From: Turbatrix aceti
Taxonomy: Eukaryota > Nematoda > Chromadorea > Rhabditida > Panagrolaimidae
Length of the DNA: 64,000 bases
Reading direction: 5' to 3'
Assembly: GCA_963969345.1 (NCBI GenBank)
Contig: OZ017769.1
Span: 4,154,816 to 4,218,815 of the forward strand
This document shows, piece after piece, positions 22,127-31,446 of the stretch. Position 1 is the first letter of the stretch; each line of letters opens with the position of its first letter. The notes beneath the pieces are model-generated. The model was not told where the DNA came from and searched no databases. It worked only from the letters and a program-made list of their open reading frames with translations. The position numbers and the translations under genes are program-made.

Positions 22127-25100
22127 ATGGACGACTGCAAACCGTCTGCTTCAGGTTTTCTATTTTTTTCCCCAGAAATTGATTGCCGGGTGAAACAGCT
22201 GACCTCGAGGTCTTTGCAGGCGACCGTCCGCCGAGCCCGCCGTCATCCACGACGTACAGAAGCTCAGAACACGCACAACAGGCTGTAAAATCGCTTGCGA
22301 GACTCCGTAACGATGATACGCTCTGTGACGTAACACTCGTTGCCGGCGAATCCAGGATTCGGGCACATCGCGTCTGGCTGGCTTCTTGCAGTCACTATTT
22401 TCGTGCCATGTTCACGACACAGTTGTCTGAAAGTGAACTGGGTTCGTCCTTTGGCACTCTGATTCTTCAAAATTATGCTTCAAAAAAAATCGTGTTTCAG
22501 ATGAAATACAGCTCATGGACATCGATCAGACGACGCTCAGAACCCTCGTGGACTTCTGCTACACCGGGGAGGTCATCGTAAACGACGGAAACGTTCAGCA
22601 CCTACTCTCTGCGTCTGCGATGCTTCAGATGCACGAGGTTCAGGGCTTTTGTTGCGAATTCCTCATCAAACAGCTTTCCGCAGAAAATTGCCTCGGGATC
22701 AGGAGGTTCGCGGATCTGCACTCGTGCAAAGATCTCTACAGAGCCGCTGACAAGTTCATGCGGTCGCACATGAACGTAAGTCGTTCGAAAAAAACGATGA
22801 AGCCCTACAAAGAAATGTACCGTAAAAAAATCGTAATCATAAACCCAAGTTTGCTTTTCTCGCCACGAAAGTGATTACCATTTGTTTGAAGACCGTTTTC
22901 GTTTTCATGGGTCCTGAAACGCTTTTTTGGTTCATGATTTTCTTTTTTGGGATTTCTTCGTTCTTTTTTGGCCTTTTTCTGTCCATTTTTTATATTGATA
23001 CGTTTTTTCTGTACAGAAGGTACTGACAGTCGAGGAATTCATCCAGCTACCAGTCGACCTACTCTGCGACATCCTTGCCGACGACGAATTGGACGTCGTC
23101 GAAGAAGCCGTATTCGATGCCGTCGTCAAATGGGTAAACTACGAAGTGGAAGAGCGAAGATCATTGCTGGCGATGGTCATGGAGCACATCCGGCTTTCTC
23201 AGTGCAGTAAGCAATTTCTCGTCCATATCGTAAGTGAAAATGACCTCGTTCGGGATAACATGCGATGCCGAGATCTCCTCGATGAGGCTAAGAACTGCCT
23301 TCTCCTCCCCGCAGAAATCATGGATACCAAGAACGAACGCTGTCGACCGAGAGTACCCGCGCGTGAAGCCCAATTTCTCTACGCAGTCGGTGGATGGTGC
23401 AGCGGCGATGCAATGTCGAGCGTGGAAAGAATGGATTCCAGATCAAGTGAATGGAAAACAGTTCGACCGATGAACAAGCGTCGATGCGGCGTCGGCGTTG
23501 CTTCCCTGGGCAAGTGTCTCTACGCCGTCGGCGGGCACGATGGCTCAAAGTACCTCAAATGCGTCGAACGCTACGATCCCATGAAAAACGAGTGGTTCAC
23601 CGATATCACTTCGACGTCTACGAGTCGAACGAGTGTGGGGGTAACGGTTCTGAATAACTGTCTCTACGCCGTTGGAGGCCAGGACGGCGTGAGTTGTCTC
23701 AACGTCGTCGAGCTCTTCGACGCTCACAGAAATCAATGGATCAAAGTTGCTCCGATGCAGACCAAGCGATTGGGAGTTTCGGTTTCCGTGATGAATGGTT
23801 GCTTGTACGCTGTCGGTGGAGCTGATGGGCAGTCGCCGTTGAATACTGTCGAAAGGTAAGTCAATTGGGTATTTTGATTGGTTTTTGGGACTTTTTTGTC
23901 CGAAAAATCATTTTTTTACTAACTGAAATTTTCCATCCGAAGTTTTAACTTTTTTTTTTGTCATTTTTCCAGTTTTTTTCTTTGCGTACGATCACTTCAA
24001 CCTGGTTTGGTATGGCCTAAAAATGTTTCAGACCGGATCATTTGTTTTTGTTCGAATGGCATTTTTTATCCAACCCGAGCCAAAACGAATGATCCGATCT
24101 AAAACATTTTTAGGCCATGCAAATCAAAGTTGAAGCGATCGTACGCAAATGACAAACTTGAAAAATGGCACCTGAAAAGGTAAAAACTTTGTATAGTAAA
24201 GGTTTTTTTCCTTTTTTTTGCTTGTAAACTGATTTTTGGATACAAAATATTGTCCCCAAAATCTGATTTTTGTTTTCCACTGCAGATACGACCCCCGAAT
24301 AGACAAATGGATGTCCGTAAAGCCTATGTCAACGCGTCGCAAGCACCTTGGCAGTGCCGTTTTGCGTAATCATCTATTCGCAGTTGGTGGTCGTGCGGAT
24401 AATTGTGAATTGCAGAGTGCTGAAAAATTTGACCCAGTCATGGACGAATGGTTACCCGTTGTTTCGCTGAATAATCGACGTTCAGGGGTGAGTATAACTT
24501 CACTTCCATAGTTTTCTACATATTATACTTTTCACATTGTGTCCTCACTTTCTTACACGCGAATTGAATTTTGGAATTCAGCGGCAAAGCAAATAGGATC
24601 AAATTTTATCCGCTCTTTCTTTGGGTGGTCAGTTACTATGTAAATTCCTGGCAGGAGGTCTCAAATGTTTGTACACGCACGCCCAGAGGACATTTTGTTC
24701 GTACAAGGCAAAAAAACGTAAAAAAATGCGTTGATTGTGTCATGCTTTTTCGGGTGTTCTTGCGCTCTTCGATGATGACCGTTAGCCAAATCTGACTGGT
24801 TCAACCCTGATCTAAAACTTATAACGGGAAGCGAAAACGAATACTGAAGAAGAGCCAAGAACAACAAAAAAAGTTTAACACGGAATAAATAATTTTAGGA
24901 AAATTTTGTATGCGCGTAGGCCAAAAAAAGTAAAAAAAATTTCTTTCTTTTTTGTTTATTTTCACACACAATCGTATTTTTTAGGTCGGTCTAGCCGTCG
25001 TCAATGGTCAGCTTTACGCGATCGGCGGCTTTGATGGATGCGCGTAAGTTCTCAGACTTTTGACCTTTCGGGCCCATTACGATTTGCCCGGGCTTTAGAT

Positions 25101-25327
25101 ACCTCAAGTCGGTCGAAGTCCTCGAAGAAGGCTCGTTCTCAGGCCTCGATGACCTGACGAGTTCGCCTCACTGGCGGACAGCCGGCAGCATGGCGTTCCG
25201 AAGGCTTGGAGGCGGTGTCGCTGTGATATCCATGACAAAAGACGAAATCAACGCCTGCATGGAAGCCGAAGACAGCGCTTCGTCGTCGGACCCTATTCGC
25301 ACGTGTTTTGCTGATTTGGCTGTCTGA
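22127..25327 (+). CDS. BTB-BACK-Kelch protein, KLHL20-like
   Basis: Substrate adaptor for a Cullin-3 ubiquitin ligase. Exons 22127-22154, 22220-22432, 22501-22775, 23017-23855, 24286-24487, 24985-25043 and 25099-25327 join in frame to 614 residues (human KLHL20 is 609). The BTB domain (about 35-140) contains 'RAHRVWLASCSHYFRAMFT', and BACK follows (LGIRRFADLHSC, then KVLTVEEFIQLP). Six Kelch blades (about 300-600) carry the diagnostic 'YAVGG' repeats, including 'AVGGWCSGDA.SSVER' and 'AVGGQDGVSCLN', which fit KLHL20 best among Kelch proteins (C. elegans kel-20). The last blade has an insert (EEGSFSGLDDLTSSPHW). Exon 1 is only 28 bp; its use is inferred because it restores frame and an ATG. 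Confidence 0.9.
23885..24265. repeat. Long palindrome filling a KLHL20-like intron
   Basis: The core arms 'tttgcgtacgatc.cttcaac' (23981) and its complement (ending 24149) bracket further matching blocks, including ggcctaaaaatgttt and ggatcatt. Weaker complementarity extends outward to gggac...ttttg near both ends of the 430-bp intron. Nearly the whole intron can fold on itself. It is probably a foldback transposon; no coding capacity. Confidence 0.75.
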
Positions 25328-27232
25328 TAACGCTGCTCGATGCGCGCGTGATGAACCCGAGGGGGGTGGTGTTACTTTCGACACCCTTTTGTACAGTTTT
25401 CAGAAACAGTCACTCTCTGTTTCAAGACCCCTCCTCGGGAGTCGGTTGTCCGTTTTCCCCAGACCCCAGACAGATCGTGCATCCTCTCGCCACTCCCTAA
25501 TATTCACCCTTGTACCCACCACCCCACTTTGATGGACGAGAGGGAAAAGAGAAAAATCTCGACCTCTGTCCAGCCCATCGTTTTCGCCCGCCCGCTCGCC
25601 TTCATCATCATCGTCGCAGGCAGGCGGGCGGGCGTTCGTGTCAACCTTGCTTTTGTGCGTTCGTTCTCGGAATAGTGTAAACTACCAGAAGGAGGGTGAA
25701 TGGGGCGAAAAGTGACTCGCAGGCGCAACACACGGATGGGGGGGGGGGGACTCGATGTGCGCGCAAGTTGGCACCGGTCCAAGGCGGGACAACGCCATCA
25801 AAAGCGAGCGATCTGTCGTGTCCTGCCTGCGTCTGCGATTGGAAGGATGGATCCCCATCAGCGGCGTCTCTACCCTTCCATTTCAACCGTAGTACCATGA
25901 CGGCAGGGCTTGAGGAGGAACCGGACGAAAGGGCGCATGCGAGATAATTGAATGGGCCCGCAAATGCCTGTTTGCGACCAAAAAATGACCCCATGCGACA
26001 AAGAGAAATGGGATTTGACGTGTTCTAACAATAAGCACCTCGTCATTGAGTGAGAGTGAGTATTGTTACAATGACCACCACCACCCCCGACCTCACCTGC
26101 AACAAGGTACGAACGAGACAACAACGACTTACCTGGAGGATGAGGGCGAAGTTGTTGATTGTTGCCTGTCACACTTGAATTACAAACAACGTGAAGAACC
26201 CCCTGAAGCACCAGCCACCCGGTAATCGTTGTTGTTGACGTTCGTTCACGTTTACGTTCCTTTGGTTGGCCGCACGCATTACCTGTTGACTTACCTGCGC
26301 GTTCGTTCGTAATCTCGTTGCAATGCGTGACATTCCTGTTCCAGCGATTGATTCGATTACTTACTTACCTTCTCACGGGACTGTAAACCAATTAATCGTC
26401 CGTCAACTCATCTCGCTTTTATCCGCTGTTTTTGCCCAAATTCGTAAAATTCCCGTTTATAACTGATTTTGTGTTTTTACTAATTTGTGAAACAAAAACG
26501 GTCAAAAAACCTCCATTTTTATATATTTTTTCATAATTTGTGACGCTTTTATCCGCCTTTTTTGTAAAAATCTCACATCAGTCAGTTTTTTTTACTAATT
26601 CGTATTTTTTCGGTCAGGATTTGTGTTTACAACCCCTCGGGATAATTATTTTTGTCGGCCTACCAATGCCAATGAAGTGCAAAAAAGCGAGCGAACGAGC
26701 AGCTGACCTCTCTCCGGGGTCCTGCCGTTTTCTTCCGTTGTGCCGCCGCTTGCTGCTGGGTCCACTCAGCCGTCACTCGGGCGCAGAGTGACCATACAAC
26801 CCTGGTTCTCGCCACGGATCGGCCGCGGCCGCGGCAATTCAGTTAGATATGCGCGTACGCGCGCGCGCGCGCACTCGGCACAAACCCCGCCACGCTCGCT
26901 GTCTTACGATAGCCAGCTCATTCGCTCTCTGCGGTGTGTCTTGTCTGTCTGGTGTGTGTGTGTTATGTCCATTTTGCGATCTATCTGCCGTGCGTTGACC
27001 CCTGTCGCGTTTTCCTGTCGCCGTCTCGTCGTTGTTTTTGCTAGCTTGCTTTATCCATCCATCAATCCAACAACCACGAGACAAACTGGACACTCCTTTC
27101 GGCCGTGCATCGATGTGTGTTGTTCAATAATTTTTGGCGGGAATTTTGTTATTTTTTGCGTGCTTTGTTTTTTTTCTTTTTTCTCTATTTTTTTTGATTT
27201 ACGACCATTTATTTCGTTTTTTTTGCAGCCAA
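25328..27232. other. Intergenic region upstream of the basic membrane-protein gene
   Basis: No supportable gene. It contains a G-run (about 25739-25750), alternating purine-pyrimidine 'gcgcgtacgcgcgcgc' at 26851-26874, and T-rich sequence ending in a TTTTTTTGCAG acceptor at about 27228, four bases before the next start codon. Confidence 0.4.
26851..26874. repeat. Alternating CG tract (Z-DNA-prone)
   Basis: A 24-base run of alternating purine and pyrimidine, almost all CpG, lies about 360 bp upstream of the 27233 start codon. Such tracts favour left-handed DNA; any regulatory role is conjecture. Confidence 0.6.
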
Positions 27233-28109
27233 ATGCCGCCCAAAGCATCGCGAGGAGGTAAGCGCTCAACGAGCAAAGGCCGTAAGACGGCGTCGCCTTC
27301 CAAATCTCCCTCACCGCGTAAAGCGCTGGCCGCTTCCAAGTCTCCGTCGCCAGCGAAGACCCGATCTCGGTCCAAGTCTCCCGCTCGACGCACTCCCACG
27401 CGCACGGCTTCTGCTTCTACGATTTCGACGCCCGCTTCGACCCGTCGCACGGCTTCTCCCGCTCGTACAAAGAGGGGAGCAGTTTCCCCGAAGCCGGCCG
27501 CTGTCGTCACGCCGACCCCTGTTCGTCGTCAGCCTTCTCGCGCGGTCTCCGCCATCTCTGCCACTCCGTCGTACGCTACGTCTGATTCTGCGTCGGCATC
27601 AGTGCCCTCGACGTACAGCAGCCTCCGATCCGCCAAGGCCCAGGTGGCACCGGCGCCGAAGGCCACCTGGTTCCCCGCTCTGCCTCGACCCAAGGTGAAC
27701 TGGCCCCGCTGGCGCGCCAACGGTCGCAAGGTCAAGACGCACTTTGCCAAGAATGCCCGCAAGTACATCAGCTTCGTTTTGGTCGTGCTTTTTGCCGTGG
27801 CAGCGTACTACTACCAGAAGCAGATTCTCAAGCAACTTGTCGAGATTCAGGCCCGTGTCACTGATATTTACGAGGAACGGCGCAAGCAATTCCAGTGAGT
27901 TTTGCTTCTTTTTTTTTGTTTGAGTTGCATTTTTTTCCCATTCTTTGGTTGTCCCTTTCTAACCCGGAGTCGCCCACTTCAGGGTATACTATGAGACGTA
28001 TCAGCAGCAGCAAGAGGCCCAAAATCAGAAGACGGGATCGGGATCTGCTCCACCGGCCGCTCAGCCGCGGGCGACTCCGACTTCCCCCTCACATAAGCCC
28101 CAAAACTAA
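27233..28109 (+). CDS. Basic Ser/Pro-rich single-pass membrane protein, unknown function
   Basis: Not recognised as a known family. Exons 27233-27894 and 27983-28109 join in frame to 262 residues. The first roughly 120 residues are very basic and rich in S-P-S, R-S-K-S and K-S-P words, like histone-H1 or lamina-associated tails and likely to bind nucleic acid or be heavily phosphorylated. A single hydrophobic helix follows (about 182-200, ISFVLVVLFAVAAYYY), then a short charged amphipathic stretch (QILKQLVEIQARVTDIYEE) and a Gln/Pro-rich tail. There is no N-terminal signal peptide, so the basic part would face cytosol or nucleoplasm. An inner-nuclear-membrane or ER protein is a reasonable guess. 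The ATG lies four bases after a TTTTGCAG acceptor. Confidence 0.7.
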
Positions 28110-29110
28110 CATCTCACTGTTCTCCGTGTTGCCTAATTCTCTCGCCTGATTCTGATTCATACTTCATCTCAAGTCGACCGTTCACGTTGTAGGAAAGTGT
28201 CGTGGCAGGATTACGTTGGCCTGTAATTGAAGGCAGGCTTCCTGGCCATTCTTCGTACCGTCCATCCATCCCTTTTTGAGACGTCGACACCAGGCTTTTC
28301 CTCCCATCTCAATCAATCGAAGAATTCACCGGTCTTCGCCATTATTTCCTTTCCCTTTCCTTTTTTGTGCGGCTGTGCCGTAAATTTTGTTTTTTCATCA
28401 AGTTTCACACTTACGTCCTCTTGATGTTCATATGGACCGTGTTTGACCCTTATCTGTATCTTTTTGTCTTTTCTTTATTTTTTACCACTCGAGACGGCCA
28501 AGTTTTCTCTCGCCGGGCTCTACCTCACGGCTTTCGTCTGATCGCTAGCCAGCGCCTTTAATCAGCCTTTGACACGCACTCGTTGCTCAGTCATGGTTGA
28601 TCGTTATTATTCTTTCCTTTTTTATTTGTGTGCTTTTTCTGTATGTTGTAATTTCGTACTTGTAATTGTAATTAGATCTATTCCGATAAGGTCAGAGTTA
28701 TCTAATTATCACTCAACTCCTACGTTTATGCTTCCTTCCATTTTTCTTTTTTTTGTACACCCCAATCGTCTTTTTGAAAAAAGTGTTTGGTTTTGATTTG
28801 ATTCGTGTCATTATCATCGTTTGGAATAAACGTCAAAAGTTGTTCTTGTCCAGGGACCTTTTTTGGGGTAATTTTGTGTATTTTTTTTTCAAAAATCATT
28901 AATTCTATAAATTTGTTGTTTTTGTGTTTTTTGTTCATTTTTTATGAAATTTTTTTTGATTGGGCAAAATTTTTGTTAAAATTTGGCCGAATCAAAAAAT
29001 TATAATAGATTATGAGTCAATAAGTCTAATTTTTGAGTCGGAGTCGATTTTTCTTCAAGTTTGTCAATTTATTACGAGAACGAACCAAAAAAGTCTGTCA
29101 GATCATTCAT
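28110..29110. other. Convergent 3' flanks
   Basis: T-rich sequence between two genes that end towards each other; no gene seen. On the minus strand an AATAAA (29068-29073) lies about 40 bp past the AGXT2-like stop and probably directs its poly(A) addition. Confidence 0.5.
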
Positions 29111-31093
29111 TCATTGCTTGGCTTCGGCGAGCGCGGCGGAAATGGCGCCAATCGCCTGGTCGACATGATCCTTTGTGACGCAGAGCGGAGGTTTGATGCG
29201 CAGCACGTTTCCCTGCAGCCCGCCCTTCCCGACGAGGACGCCTTTGTCTTTGATGCTCTCGATGACATCCGCGGCCCTGGCTGTCGGCAGGGGGCCTCCG
29301 GTCGTCGGATCGACGAGTTCGACCCCAATGAGCAGGCCCTTGCCTCTGACGTCTCCGATGAGGGACGAATTCGAGGCAAGGGACGCGAGTTGCTCGAGAA
29401 AATACGTTCCAACGGTCGCTGCGTTTTCCTGGAGCTTTTCCTCTTCGATGACGTCTAGGACGGCTTTGCCGACGGTCGCGGCGAGCGGGTTGCCTCCGAA
29501 GGTGTTGAAATAGGCTGCCTTGGCGAGGGACGCGGCGATGGCTTTGGTCGTGACTACACCGCCTATGGGGAAGCCATTTCCCATGCCTTTGGCCATGGTT
29601 ACGATATCGGGAGAAACGCCATTCGCTTGGAAGCCCCAAAAATCGGAACCCAGTCTGCCAAAGCCGGTTTGGACTTCGTCGGAGATGCAGAGACCTCCTT
29701 TTTCCTGGACTGCAGCGTAGGCAGCCGGCCAGAAAGTGCGCGGAAACTGCACAGTTCCTCCCACGCCCTGGATCGCCTCCGCGAGAAACGCAGCGGGTCC
29801 CGTCGAAGCCGGAACGTCGAATTTGAGGACATCTTTCACCTGATTGGCGTACTTTTCACCTGCTTTGCACTGTCCAGCTTGGCATGAACAATCCCGGGTG
29901 GTAGAGTCAATCGGCGTGTCCCGGCATCTTTTGCCGCCCCAAGGACCGAGGTACGGATCAGGGCACATGATTCTCGTCATGCCGAAGGAAGTCGGATAGG
30001 GTTGTTTGTAAGAAGACAGGTTGGTCACGCCCTGCACGGTCTGGGTCATGCCGTGATAGCCGTTGCGGACGGAAATAATATCGTAGCGACCGGTGTGGAG
30101 ACGCGCAAGTTCGAGAGCCAGGTCGTTGGCCTCGCTGCCGGAGTTGACGAAGAGCACCGTGTCCAGGTGTTTTGGAAATTTTGACAGAAGCTTCTCGGAG
30201 TACTCAAACACCGGCTCGGTCAGGTAGATGCACGTCGTGTGCCAGAGCTTGTCCATCTGGGCTTTGAGGGCTGCGTTCACCTTTCTGCAATGAAAACAGG
30301 TGGTGGAAAGTGATTTTTGATTTTCTAGGATTGAGTAATGTTTTGGAAATTGTTTATGAAATTTTGACAAAAAATTGCTTTTACACAAAAAAAATCACCC
30401 GCCAGAGGTTGGCAGATTTACGATTGTCTGAAATCTGAAATTTATTTTTTGTCGTTTTTGACGATTTTTGGTACGTTGTAGCAAAAAAACAAGGCATTTC
30501 CAAAATCAGGGTACAAATTGATCGACGTGATCATTGATGGAGAACTCGAAAAAATAGAAAAAAAAATTGGGATAATACGTTTAAAAATGCCGAAAATTGC
30601 GTTTTAAAAATGTCAGAATGGCAACATTTGTATCGGCATTTTTCAAGGTATTAACCCAATTTTTTTTCTATTTTTCTCGGATTCTCTATCAAAAATCACG
30701 TGGATCAATTTGTACCATGACTTTGAAAATACCGTAGTTTTTTAGCTACAACGTGCCAAAAATCGTAAAAAAAATGACAAAAGCGCGATTTTCAGCAATC
30801 GTCATTCTGCCAAAAAATGCTTCAGGCAGGTGAATTTTACGGTAAAATTTTTTCAAAAGCAAAATTTCAAAAACAATTTCCAAAATGTCCCCTAAAATAT
30901 TCCTTATAAGCTCAACTCACGGATGACAATGCCCAACAGAGACAGTGACGATGCCGGCGAACATGTCGAGGTACTGCTTGCCTTTCGAGTCGGTCAGCGT
31001 CACTCCCTTTGCCGATTTTATCAGAATCGGCTTCTTGAACATCGGCCGAACCGATTGCGGGAGCCGGGAGCAGAGCTGCTCGATCTTGGACAT
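29111..31093 (-). CDS. Alanine-glyoxylate aminotransferase 2-like (class III PLP aminotransferase)
   Basis: PLP-dependent class III aminotransferase of the AGXT2 type, which moves an amino group from alanine to glyoxylate and also uses beta-aminoisobutyrate and dimethylarginine; usually mitochondrial. Exons 30921-31093 and 29111-30284 join in frame to 448 residues. Family marks are 'DMFAGIVTVSVGHCHPKV', 'VNSGSEANDLAL' (phosphate-binding), 'NGYHGMTQ', 'SDEVQTGFGR' with the PLP-ring Asp, and 'MAKGMGNGFPIGGV' with the Schiff-base Lys. The N-terminus (MSKIEQLCSRLPQS) has little mitochondrial-targeting character, so an upstream exon may be missing. Its single intron is almost entirely a palindromic element shared with the next gene. 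It lies 354 bp downstream of the kringle gene on the same strand. Confidence 0.93.
30340..30897. mobile_element. Palindromic element (copy 1) filling the AGXT2-like intron
   Basis: Arms about 30405-30600 and 30630-30815 are inverted copies; for example 'ggtacaaattgatc' (30510) matches 'gatcaatttgtacc' (30703), and 'tggtacgttgtagc' (30470) matches 'gctacaacgtgcca' (30745). Outer ends share ttttggaaattgttt.tgaaattttg as terminal inverted repeats. The intron is 636 bp, nearly all of it this element. There is no ORF, and no target duplication was established. Confidence 0.8.
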
Positions 31094-31446
31094 GTTGAGG
31101 ATCTAGACTGGATGGGTACGCGTGCACTTTGTGAAAAAAAAGTATCCAGCAGGGCTTGCACTTGTCTCAGCCAATAGACAACAGACAGGTCAGGTCGAGC
31201 GTGTGTCTAAATAATCAGGGACGACCGGTGATTGATTTATCGACGCCAAGCAGCAACAATGCGCCGACAAGGCGACTAAAAATCAAATCCGCACACCCCG
31301 AAGAGGAGGAGGAAACTGTTTTTCTCGCTATCGATCGTTTTTGTTAATCAAATGCACGTCCCGTCCTCACCCGGTACAGAGGAACACACCATGATAATTT
31401 TTTTTATGCCTTACAAAAAAAAACAAGTGCAACAAACAAACAAAAA
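31094..31446. other. Spacer between kringle and AGXT2-like genes
   Basis: Both genes run leftward, so this 353-bp spacer is the 5' side of the AGXT2-like gene. On the minus strand a CCATCCAG acceptor-like site lies about 14 bases before the AGXT2-like ATG. An operon arrangement is possible but the spacer is long for one. Confidence 0.35.
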
